This document shows positions 7,044 through 13,754 of a stretch of 41,029 nucleotides of DNA, piece after piece (position 1 is the stretch's first letter; every line of letters begins with the position of its first letter). The stretch comes from Mesorhizobium sp. GTDB taxonomy: Bacteria; Pseudomonadota; Alphaproteobacteria; Rhizobiales; Rhizobiaceae. The position numbers and the translations under genes are program-made. The DNA is taken from assembly GCA_022833215.1 (NCBI GenBank), contig JAIPUZ010000030.1, positions 1 to 41,029 of the forward strand, in the 5' to 3' direction. The notes under the pieces were generated by a model, which was given only the letters and a program-made list of their open reading frames with translations, had not been told where the DNA came from and ran no database searches.

Positions 7044-7307
7044 TCAGTTCGGGCGGCCGAGGCGCAGGATCTTGTAGCCGTGTTCGGTCATCCAGTGTGC
7101 GCGGGCAAGATGGGTGTCGTGAACCTTGCGGGCGCGTTCGGGCTCGGCCTGGGGATCAAGCCCGAACAGGACTTCCACCGCTTCCTCCCAGGCGGCGCCG
7201 TCGGCCTCGGCATCGAGCAGGCGGCAATAGAGCTTCACATGGGCGCGGTCGTAGTCCATGAGAAGATCGCCGCTCGGCGCTTCGTCACGATAGGATAGCG
7301 TCGCCAT
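7044..7307 (-). CDS. qseM: Small DUF2285 protein, QseM-like antiactivator
   Basis: 87 residues from the ATG at 7305-7307 with AAGGA upstream. DYDRAHVKLYCRLLDAEADG, then AAWEEAVEVLFGLDPQAEPE and HLARAHWMTEHGYKILRLG form a stand-alone DUF2285 unit. In ICEMlSym the single-domain protein QseM binds TraR and FseA and keeps transfer off in most cells. This gene has the same size and domain and lies between the XRE regulator and the fseA-like genes, so the same role is likely. It carries no separate DNA-binding or membrane feature. The name is by synteny and domain, not by direct proof. Confidence 0.78.
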   Translation of the reverse strand: MATLSYRDEAPSGDLLMDYDRAHVKLYCRLLDAEADGAAWEEAVEVLFGLDPQAEPERARKVHDTHLARAHWMTEHGYKILRLGRPN

Positions 7308-7435
7308 TACGTCCTTCCCCCGGTTGCGACGTTCTGGATTTTGACGCGCACAATATCGCAAAGATGTGATCGGTAAACGCCGATTCATCGAGAAGGGTGA
7401 ACGCGACGGATCGTGACGGATTTGCTGCGATCGCG

Positions 7436-7684
7436 TCAGCGGCGGCTTGCTGCGTGCGAGACATCCATCATCACCCCGATATGCGGGCCGGAGTTGATGA
7501 AGACGATACCCGACGCTTCCAGAGCCCTGCGAACCCTGTCGGCGGTGGTCTCGAAGACACGTTCGCCGTTGACCGACTCCATGCGCTTGAGCGCGGTCAG
7601 TGAAACGGCGGCCCTGTCGGCGAGCATCTCCTGTGTCCAGCCCAGTAGTGCGCGCGCGGCCCGTGTCTGTTGGGCGGTGATCAT
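7436..7684 (-). CDS. qseC: XRE-type HTH repressor, QseC-like
   Basis: 82 residues, start at 7682-7684 preceded by GGGAGGTGATC, a near-perfect ribosome site. ITAQQTRAARALLGWTQEML, then ADRAAVSLTALKRMESVNGE is a lambda-Cro/XRE helix-turn-helix, followed by a short TTADRVRRALEASGIVFINS dimer region. It is encoded 128 bases upstream of the qseM-like gene on the same strand. In ICEMlSym QseC controls qseM and forms the switch that decides whether a cell can transfer the element. A perfect dyad overlies its own putative -10 region, consistent with autoregulation. Confidence 0.8.
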   Translation of the reverse strand: MITAQQTRAARALLGWTQEMLADRAAVSLTALKRMESVNGERVFETTADRVRRALEASGIVFINSGPHIGVMMDVSHAASRR

Positions 7685-7727
7685 ACACGATCACCTCCCA
7701 CCGGCACCGAGCCTCGTGCCAGAACTA

Positions 7728-7742
7728 CGGCTATAATAGCCG
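7728..7742 (-). promoter_or_regulatory. Dyad over putative -10 of the qseC-like gene
   Basis: CGGCTATAATAGCCG is a perfect 6-bp dyad with a 3-base centre, 44 bases before the qseC-like ATG. Its centre reads TATTAT on the minus strand and TATAAT on the plus strand, so it can hold a -10 box on either strand. An XRE dimer bound here would block its own promoter. A second, weaker dyad, GGCAC/GTGCC, lies at 7703-7720. Operator role is inferred. Confidence 0.4.
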
Positions 7743-7924
7743 GAGTGTGCGAGGGAATCGACCCATTATCGGTGTTCTACGTCTTTCGCATGGGTCGCTC
7801 CGTTGATTCGACTGACACCGCGAAAGAAGGAGCAGAAGTACACAATTTATAGTCGGTCGTGCCGCCGCCGACGTGTCGGCGAGGGGGAAGGCCCGGAGAT
7901 TGCATTCGCCGGGCCGGTTGCCCC

Positions 7925-8317
7925 TCACTCGGGGATTTCGTCATCGAGGTCGTGGGGGGCGAGGCCCCCGTTCTGGCGCTTCGGCCAGGCGAGATGCTCA
8001 ATGGATTTGACGATGACCTCGGTGGTGTAGCGGTCGTTCCCGTCGCGGTCGTGCCACTTGTTGGTCTTGTTGCGGCCGATTACCAGGACCTTCATTCCCT
8101 TCACGCACTTCTGGGCGTGCTTGTTGTCGAAGGCGACGACGCGGTGCCACTCGGTGACGAGCCTGGCGCGGCCGTCCTCGTCTCGCACGATCTTGCCGTC
8201 CGCGAAAAGCGGATGTGAGGTGGCGACCGAGAGGTTGGTGATCATGATGCCGCCAGCGGTGGTGGTGGTTTCGGCGGCGTTTCCGATATTGCCCGTCAGG
8301 ATCACGATGTTGGTCAT
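7925..8317 (-). CDS. ssb: Single-stranded DNA-binding protein (ICE-borne SSB)
   Basis: 130 residues from the ATG at 8315-8317 with GGAG upstream. MTNIVILTGNIGNAAETTTT, then TNLSVATSHPLFADGKIVRD, EWHRVVAFDNKHAQKCVKGM and VLVIGRNKTNKWHDRDGNDR form the SSB OB fold. The tail ends DLDDEIPE, acidic but without the usual aromatic tip DDDIPF (Glu replaces Phe), so docking of host SSB partners may be weakened. Mobile-element SSBs coat the incoming strand after conjugation. The 390-base gap upstream holds a strongly folded leader, described separately. Confidence 0.88.
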   Translation of the reverse strand: MTNIVILTGNIGNAAETTTTAGGIMITNLSVATSHPLFADGKIVRDEDGRARLVTEWHRVVAFDNKHAQKCVKGMKVLVIGRNKTNKWHDRDGNDRYTTEVIVKSIEHLAWPKRQNGGLAPHDLDDEIPE

Positions 8318-8418
8318 TTTCAATCTCCGTTTGCTCTTGCCGGGGGATCATCCCTCCGACGCGAACCCGGCCAAGGCCGGCGGAGGCCGCTTGCAACAGC
8401 CGACTGGGCGGCGGCTTG

Positions 8419-8482
8419 CCCTGAACGCCGGCGTGGGGCGGGCAGGCGCTTTAGCGCCAACACGGGCCGGAAGCGTTCAGGG
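8419..8482 (-). promoter_or_regulatory. Long folded element upstream of ssb, candidate single-strand promoter or leader RNA
   Basis: CCCTGAACGC (8419-8428) and GCGTTCAGGG (8473-8482) are a perfect 10-bp dyad. Inside, CGTG (8432-8435) pairs with CACG (8461-8464) and CCGG pairs with CCGG, and the apex GGCGCT-TT-AGCGCC (8445-8458) is a perfect 6-bp hairpin. Together they give one nearly continuous 64-base stem. It lies about 100 bases before the ssb start in the 391-base gap 8318-8708, where no gene is seen. F-type plasmids use folded single-strand promoters to express leading-region genes such as ssb on entry; this could be an ICE counterpart, or a structured mRNA leader. Confidence 0.5.
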
Positions 8483-8708
8483 TTGCTGGGGGCAGCCGAA
8501 CGGTCTTAGGGATCACTGAGGAGGAGGGGTGAGTTTCCCGCGAGCCGAACGGGGGGTATGCGCCGACACCGTTTCCCATGGCGCAATAGCGAGACGCCGA
8601 AACAGCCCGTAGCGACCAGCATCATGACCATTTCTTGTGGTCCTGCCTATCACCGTCCGCTGCCGGTATGGGAGGCTGGGTTGCCAGTGCCGCGCGAATA
8701 TATGCTGT

Positions 8709-9125
8709 CTAGCGCGAAAGAGCGGACTCACCGAGAGCGCTAAGATTGACGATCGCGGCAACGCCGATGATGAGGCCGGCGACGATGCCGACGGAGTTCA
8801 GCAGGATCGCGGAATCGGTGCCGTGCTTCATGATACCGTAGATCAGCGCGTAACCGGCAAGAAAGGCCGGGACCGCAAAGGCGGCCAGCGCGATGAGCCG
8901 TATCGCCGGGTTACGAGCGATGCCGACGACGGCGATGACGAGAACCACCGAGGCGAGTGCGGCGCCGAGCGCGGCCAGCCCCGAGCAGACGAAGCCCGCT
9001 TCGGCCGCATAGACCCACTGGAATGCGGTCAGCCCGACCATGAAGGGCAATGCATTGATGGCGAGGTAATATGCGATGACGCACACGACGATCGCGGCGG
9101 TGATCGCAAGCAGGATGAGTGACAT
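8709..9125 (-). CDS. Four-helix membrane protein, unknown function
   Basis: 138 residues from the ATG at 9123-9125, with a perfect AAGGAGGT ribosome site. It has four hydrophobic segments: residues about 3-30 (LILLAITAAIVVCVIAYYLA), 45-70 (GFVCSGLAALGAALASVVLV), 75-98 (AIRLIALAAFAVPAFLAGYA) and 108-132 (ILLNSVGIVAGLIIGVAAIV), with short loops. There is no cytoplasmic enzyme domain. I do not recognise the family. Position between ssb and small ICE genes suggests an element-borne envelope protein, perhaps for exclusion or mating. Nothing in the sequence proves that. Confidence 0.75.
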   Translation of the reverse strand: MSLILLAITAAIVVCVIAYYLAINALPFMVGLTAFQWVYAAEAGFVCSGLAALGAALASVVLVIAVVGIARNPAIRLIALAAFAVPAFLAGYALIYGIMKHGTDSAILLNSVGIVAGLIIGVAAIVNLSALGESALSR

Positions 9126-9188
9126 GGCGACCTCCTTGCAATGGGTAGAATCCTCCGAAGCGGAAGCACGAGCAAGGCAATTCTGGGC

Positions 9189-9211
9189 ATCACCGCATAT
9201 TCGGCGGTGAT
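9189..9211. repeat. Perfect 8-bp hairpin upstream of the membrane-protein gene
   Basis: ATCACCGC (9189-9196) and GCGGTGAT (9204-9211) with a 7-base loop. It lies 64 bases before the start of the membrane-protein gene and after the end of the 96-aa gene. It has no T-run, so it is more likely a protein site or leader hairpin than a terminator. Confidence 0.4.
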
Positions 9212-9311
9212 ACTTCGACGAAGCGATGACCATGGGAGACGCTTTCTTCAGGCGAGCCGGGCGAAGCGCGGCGAACGCGACTTTCTGGCGCGGGCCTTCG
9301 GGCGCGCGCCA

Positions 9312-9338
9312 GCCGCCGATCCCGGGGCGATCGGCGGC
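9312..9338 (-). terminator. Strong GC hairpin downstream of the 96-aa gene
   Basis: GCCGCCGATC (9312-9321) and GATCGGCGGC (9329-9338) form a perfect 10-bp stem with a 7-base loop, 28 bases beyond the 96-aa gene's stop. No T-tract follows on the minus strand. It may slow or end transcription or protect a 3' end. Confidence 0.4.
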
Positions 9339-9365
9339 GACGATGTTTACCCCCGGTGGCATTGG

Positions 9366-9656
9366 CTATGGCTGAAGCCAACGCCACGGCTCGTCCGTGC
9401 CGGCGCACCGATATGACAGGCGACGGCAACGGAACGGCTGCCACAGGTAATTCAGCGGCTCGAAGCCATGCCACCAGTCGGCGTCGATATCGCCGCAACG
9501 GCCCTCGAAGAGAATGGCGCCGCTTGCCTCATGAATCCGAAACGCCATCGGCAGCGCCTCGGCCTGGTCCGGTGTCCCGCGGGTGGGGGCGCCGTTCGCA
9601 TCTTCGCCTAGTCCCATGCAGCCGCCATGATGATCTGTCGTGATGATCCAGCGCAT
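9366..9656 (-). CDS. Hypothetical protein, 96 aa
   Basis: Start ATG at 9654-9656 with AAGGA nine bases upstream. The chain starts RWIITTDHHGGCMGLGEDAN, passes FRIHEASGAILFEGRCGDID and ends WHGFEPLNYLWQPFRCRRLS plus a short tail. It is acidic in the middle and rich in Trp, Gly and Cys, with no membrane segment. The FRIHEASGAILFEGR segment could form a beta hairpin. I do not recognise a family. Codon bias and the ribosome site support a real gene. It is followed by the strong hairpin at 9312-9338 and preceded by the methyltransferase gene. Confidence 0.65.
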   Translation of the reverse strand: MRWIITTDHHGGCMGLGEDANGAPTRGTPDQAEALPMAFRIHEASGAILFEGRCGDIDADWWHGFEPLNYLWQPFRCRRLSYRCAGTDEPWRWLQP

Positions 9657-9689
9657 GTCGAAAATCCTTTTGTGCGAGTGGAAAATTGC

Positions 9690-9714
9690 GGCGCCCGCCG
9701 CGATGACGGGCGCC
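9690..9714 (-). terminator. Terminator-like hairpin after the methyltransferase gene
   Basis: GGCGCCCG (9690-9697) and CGGGCGCC (9707-9714) form a perfect 8-bp stem with a 9-base loop, 17 bases past the methyltransferase stop. On the minus strand it is followed by GCAATTTTCC, a short T-run. It probably separates the methyltransferase gene from the 96-aa gene. Confidence 0.55.
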
Positions 9715-9731
9715 GTTCAAGGCGGGCCGGC

Positions 9732-10403
9732 TTATGCTGCCGGGCGGTTACGCTGTGGTGAGGCAAGGCGCTTGCTGGCGGTGCCGTGATGGTCGCTGTC
9801 CAGCTCGATGCCGATCCAGTCGCGGCCCAGCTTTTGTGCTGCGGCCAGCGTGGAACCGGAACCGCAGAACGGGTCCAGGACAAGGTCGCCCGGCTTGGTG
9901 AAAGCCTCGATCAAAGGCCGCAATGCCTGAACCGGCTTCTGCGTCGGATGCAGCTTGTTGCCGGTATAGGGAAAGTCCAGCACGTCGGGAATAGGATGCT
10001 CGGGCTGGACCGGATTGCCCTTCGCCAGCAAATAAGCCTGTTCGTGCTCGTAGCGGAGGAACCGGGCCGATGACGCATAACGCTTGCGGAAAACCAAATG
10101 CCCGACGATGCGGAAGCCTGCCGCCTTCCATGCGTGCATGAACAAATCCACCTTGTTCCAGCCGTAGAAGCTGACGCAAAAGCTGCCATCCTTCAAAACG
10201 CGGTGCATCTGGTTGAATGCGGGGCGAAGCCAACGGCCGTTGTCGTCATTGGCGACGGTACGGCCCTGACGGTCGCGGAAGCGCGTCACATAGGGCGGAT
10301 CGGTTAGAATGAAATCCACCGATCCCTTGTCGAATGTCCGCATGGCGTCGATGCAATTGGCGTTGATAACGACGTTGCGGGTAGTGTTGGCGTTTCCGAT
10401 CAT
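9732..10403 (-). CDS. Site-specific DNA methyltransferase (N6-adenine/N4-cytosine, beta class order)
   Basis: 223 residues from the ATG at 10401-10403 with AAAGGA upstream. SVDFILTDPPYVTRF near residue 30-40 holds catalytic motif IV (DPPY). TQKPVQALRPLIEAF leads into DLVLDPFCGSGSTLAAAQKL near residue 175-195, the AdoMet-binding motif I. Motif IV before motif I is the beta-class order. No restriction endonuclease gene is adjacent, so it looks like an orphan. On mobile elements such enzymes usually hide the DNA from host restriction, or regulate by methylation. Target sequence cannot be read from the protein. Confidence 0.92.
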   Translation of the reverse strand: MIGNANTTRNVVINANCIDAMRTFDKGSVDFILTDPPYVTRFRDRQGRTVANDDNGRWLRPAFNQMHRVLKDGSFCVSFYGWNKVDLFMHAWKAAGFRIVGHLVFRKRYASSARFLRYEHEQAYLLAKGNPVQPEHPIPDVLDFPYTGNKLHPTQKPVQALRPLIEAFTKPGDLVLDPFCGSGSTLAAAQKLGRDWIGIELDSDHHGTASKRLASPQRNRPAA

Positions 10404-10620
10404 GTCTCTGTTCCTTTGGGTTTAGGGGTCAGAGCAGCGAAGCGCCGCTCCTGAACCCTTCCCCGTCGGCGAGACCGGGTGTGCAAACGGAGGGAGGCTT
10501 CGCGGGGAACCGGCTGCACGGAGCGCCAAAAGCGAAGGAAGCTGGGCGGAAGCCTCTCGAAGTGCGCTGAGGGCTGGCCCTAAGACCTTCCTTGGCCACT
10601 CATCCTCGGCGTACTAGGTT
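10404..10620. promoter_or_regulatory. Structured divergent promoter region between methyltransferase and 120-aa genes
   Basis: No gene is seen here. The stretch has several dyads: GAGGCTTC (10494-10501) with GAAGCCTC (10549-10556), the alternative pair CTTCGC (10498-10503) with GCGAAG (10532-10537), and an imperfect stem from GGGTCAGAGC to GCTCCTGAACCC around 10425-10457. The decamer CCCTAAGACC at 10578-10587 also occurs on the other strand at 8502-8511 in the ssb leader. Both would precede their downstream gene in the sense orientation. Confidence 0.35.
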
Positions 10621-10644
10621 TTGGAGAGAAGTTCGGGAAGCAAA

Positions 10645-11007
10645 ATGAGCCAGACGAAGGAAGAGAAGGTCGCCGCCCAACTCGCCAAGGCGATGGCGAT
10701 GATCTGCGTGCGCAACACCTTGCTGGAGGACCTCCATGCAGGGCCGGTTCCGGTGACCAGGACGGGGGATTACTCCGATGTCTTTGTCGTTGATGCCGAT
10801 GGCAATCGCATTCCCTGGGCGGACGTATCGCGGCTGGACGACGATGAAATGCGCGATCTGATGCGTCAGGTCGTCAATCGACTCTATACGTTCCAGATCT
10901 GCTTCGCCGAACCAGAGTTTCAGGCGGTGGTGAACCGATGGCTCGGGGTGGCCCGAAAGTGGGATGAGCCGGTTCTTGACCGCCGTCTCTCGGGCGCCCC
11001 GTCATAA
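10645..11007 (+). CDS. Hypothetical ICE protein, 120 aa
   Basis: The ATG at 10645 is preferred over an upstream start at 10621 because the sequence MSQTKEEKVAAQLAKAMAMI begins the conserved-looking part. A GGGAAG lies just before it. The chain continues VRNTLLEDLHAGPVPVTRTG, DYSDVFVVDADGNRIPWADV and DDEMRDLMRQVVNRLYTFQI. It is acidic, mixed alpha/beta, soluble and lacks any catalytic motif that I know. It is the only plus-strand gene in the ICE part and the last ICE-like gene before the defence block. Likely an ICE accessory protein of unknown role. Confidence 0.7.
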   Translation: MSQTKEEKVAAQLAKAMAMICVRNTLLEDLHAGPVPVTRTGDYSDVFVVDADGNRIPWADVSRLDDDEMRDLMRQVVNRLYTFQICFAEPEFQAVVNRWLGVARKWDEPVLDRRLSGAPS

Positions 11008-11016
11008 TACAAACCG

Positions 11017-11256
11017 TCAGACCATGACCTGGTGACCCTTCTCCTGCGCCACGGTCAGCATTCGCAACGCAGCACTGCTTGGCTTCCCGCCACCGGGCTC
11101 GCTGGCCGATCTGGGGCCGTATTCAGACAGTCCGGTTCCAGGCATGCCCGGAGGGTAGTTGCCGTTCAGCAAGCGATCCCGTTGTAGCCTTTGGCACGCT
11201 TCCATCATCGTTCGAAAAAGGTCCGTTCCGCTCCGACTTGCAGAGCCTGAGCGCAA
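11017..11256 (-). pseudogene. Short reading frame, probable 3' remnant of a gene
   Basis: In this 359-base gap the minus strand holds a frame ending at 11017. It reads FRTMMEACQRLQRDRLLNGN, then YPPGMPGTGLSEYGPRSASE and SSAALRMLTVAQEKGHQVMV. Codon choice is like a real gene and the segment looks like a conserved C terminus. An ATG at 11206-11208 would give 63 residues but has no ribosome site, and the frame remains open upstream without a clear start. It may be the tail of an ICE gene broken when the defence block arrived, or a tiny true gene. I do not recognise the family. Confidence 0.35.
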
Positions 11257-11366
11257 CCAGACAACATAGTTTTTGCAGTGTGCAGCAAAGGGATTTCACC
11301 CGAGAGGAACTTTGGTATTCTCAAACGCGGGGACCAGGTATAGGCTTAGAATGTGCTGGGGGGAGC

Positions 11367-13661
11367 ATGGCTACAATTGCAACGATAAAGACGCTGAGCG
11401 GCGTCGGCATACTGTCTGACAAGGCTGCACGGGAAAACATCCCACCATTCCGCCGGTATAATCTGGTTTACGGTTTCAATGGATCCGGCAAGAGCACACT
11501 GTCGAGGGTATTTGCCTGTCTTGAGGCGGGAAAACATCACGAAAATCTTCCGACAAACTGCATCTTCGAGATTGCGCTCGATGATGGTGCAACGTTCAAG
11601 GCACCAAACGCGCTGGGAGGCCTTGAGAACCGCATCCGCGTCTTCAATCAGGACTTCATCGCGCGGAATCTGAGGTGGCAGGAAGGCCGCGCATCGTCGA
11701 TATTCTATATTAGCGAAGAGCAGTCTGACCTTGCGGCCGAACTCCGTAAATCCCAGAAGACACTCACGGAGAAAGTGCGGTCACGGGTCACCGAAGAACA
11801 GATCGCGGCCGAGCGGGAAAAGGCGTTGAAGAGCTACCGCACAGAACGGGCCAAGCTGGTTGCTGCTTCCCTACATCTAGGCAACCGCAGATACGAAGCG
11901 GGACAATTGGAAAAGGATTACGAAAAGCTGTCCTACGACAAGAGTTCCCAGTTGGAGAAAAAAGCCCTAGACCTGCTTGTCGATATTGCCCGTCTTTCGG
12001 CACCACCGCCTGCGTTAAAATCCATCGCGATCGACGTCGATGGCGTCCGCAAAACGATGGAAGGAGCACGTCACTTCGCTGAACTGAGTATTGGGACTGT
12101 GGTGCTGGATGAAATGGAACGCCACCCCTTGATGGTTCCCTGGCTGAAAACCGGTCATGATTATCACAGCGTGAACGGCCTCAAGACCTGCCTGCTTTGC
12201 GGCAACTCCATAAGCGATTCCCGGAAGCAAAAACTAGCTCAGGCGTTGGACGACCAGCTCTCGATGCTCATTGCCGATCTGAAAGACGCTGGTGCGAAAG
12301 CTTCGTCACTTCTGAGTGGGATCAGGTCTGCTGCGGAGGCTTGGCCCAAGACCGCCGAACTCGAATTGCAGCTTCAAGAGCGGTACATCGCCGCTCGCCA
12401 AGACACAGAAGACGCCCTGCATGGCCTCATCCCTCTCATCGAGGAAGCGTCCCGAATACTTGCCGCTCGCTTGGAGAAGCCAACCTCCACCATGGCCCAT
12501 ACGCTGTCCGCGCCCGACGAAATCGCGGCGCAGTGCAAAGCCCTTGAAGACGCGATCGCTGTGCAGAATGCCGTTATACGCGAGCATAACGATGCTTCCG
12601 TGGATTTTTCCGGGCGTCAAGACGACGCCCGTGAGGCCATTCGAAAACACTATTTAGCCGAAGGGCACGACAAATACGCCGCACTCACGCAAGCGCTCGC
12701 GGGAGCGAACGAACGGGTTAATTCCATCTCAGGAGAAGTTGATAAGCTGGAAGGTTGTATTGCTGAACTCAGCGCCAAGGTGCGAACCCATGGTCCCGCC
12801 GCTGACCAAATTACGAAGCTTGTACGCGCATACTTGGGCCACGGTGAGCTGACGATATTTGCGGCCGACGAAGGGTATGAGCTGCGCCGCCGAAACAAGA
12901 TCGTCGAAGGGCCACCCAGCGAAGGCGAGAAGACCGCCATAGCCCTCTGCTACTTCATCTCATCGCTAGAAGCCGACGGGCGATCGATTCAAGACCTGAT
13001 TCTTGTCATCGACGATCCCATCTCAAGCCTCGACACCAAGGCTATGAACTATGCCTGCTCGCTCATCCGCTCGCGTCTGGCCCTGGCTGCACAGCTTTTC
13101 ATCTTGACCCATAACCAGCACTGCATGAACGAATTCAAGAAGGCTTGGCGGAACCAGACCAAGGCAGAACCTCCGACAGCCACACTGCTATACCTCGACG
13201 TTTCCATGCCCCATGGCTCGGAAGCTAGGAGTGCCCGCATTATTGAGCTGCCGCCTCAGCTTTCCGCCTACGACTCCGAATACCACTTCCTGTGCCATAA
13301 ACTGCTTCAGTTCGAATCAGCTGGCTCCGGTTATTCGGAGTATTGGTTTATGATGCCCAACGTGATGCGGCGCGTTTTGGACATCTTTCTTGCCTTCAAA
13401 GTTCCAGGAAGCCACCCATTGCAACAGAAGCTCGAATTGCTGGCAAAGAAATGCCCTGACATCGATGACGTGCGCATCAAGGCCCTGGACCGTCTCATCC
13501 AAGTGGAGTCACACTCTGACAGCCTCGACGACCTTATCTCGCATTCCTCGATGACAATTGAGGAGACGCGGGACGCGAACGCCGCCCTGCTCGAACTGAT
13601 GGCCGCTTCTGACGCCGATCATACCAAAGCGATCCGTAAGCAATGCAAGGCGACTTCATAA
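11367..13661 (+). CDS. AAA_13 / RloC-like SMC-type ATPase, candidate phage-defence protein
   Basis: 764 residues from the ATG at 11367 (preceded by GGGGGGAG). An earlier in-frame start is not protein-like. Walker A is GFNGSGKST at residues 36-44. Two long charged helical arms flank a CLLCGN hook with Cys275 and Cys278, like the zinc hook of Rad50/RloC. The signature SEGEK is near 518, Walker B LILVIDDPISSLD near 545-557, and an H-loop ILTHNQHC near 580. The C-terminal 180 residues include NVMRRVLDIFLAF and ESHS blocks where RloC/PrrC anticodon nucleases carry their Arg-Glu-His triad; the Glu position would be Asp here, so nuclease activity is uncertain. It is followed after 93 bases by the nSTAND gene, and GC is lower than in the flanking ICE genes. 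Confidence 0.85.
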   Translation: MATIATIKTLSGVGILSDKAARENIPPFRRYNLVYGFNGSGKSTLSRVFACLEAGKHHENLPTNCIFEIALDDGATFKAPNALGGLENRIRVFNQDFIARNLRWQEGRASSIFYISEEQSDLAAELRKSQKTLTEKVRSRVTEEQIAAEREKALKSYRTERAKLVAASLHLGNRRYEAGQLEKDYEKLSYDKSSQLEKKALDLLVDIARLSAPPPALKSIAIDVDGVRKTMEGARHFAELSIGTVVLDEMERHPLMVPWLKTGHDYHSVNGLKTCLLCGNSISDSRKQKLAQALDDQLSMLIADLKDAGAKASSLLSGIRSAAEAWPKTAELELQLQERYIAARQDTEDALHGLIPLIEEASRILAARLEKPTSTMAHTLSAPDEIAAQCKALEDAIAVQNAVIREHNDASVDFSGRQDDAREAIRKHYLAEGHDKYAALTQALAGANERVNSISGEVDKLEGCIAELSAKVRTHGPAADQITKLVRAYLGHGELTIFAADEGYELRRRNKIVEGPPSEGEKTAIALCYFISSLEADGRSIQDLILVIDDPISSLDTKAMNYACSLIRSRLALAAQLFILTHNQHCMNEFKKAWRNQTKAEPPTATLLYLDVSMPHGSEARSARIIELPPQLSAYDSEYHFLCHKLLQFESAGSGYSEYWFMMPNVMRRVLDIFLAFKVPGSHPLQQKLELLAKKCPDIDDVRIKALDRLIQVESHSDSLDDLISHSSMTIEETRDANAALLELMAASDADHTKAIRKQCKATS

Positions 13662-13754
13662 GTTGTGACTACTTAGCCGCTGCGCTGCCGGCGCGCGCTG
13701 CCCCGCGAGGGTTGGTCATACAGGCCGACGGACAAACCTTCGGCGAGGTCGCCT

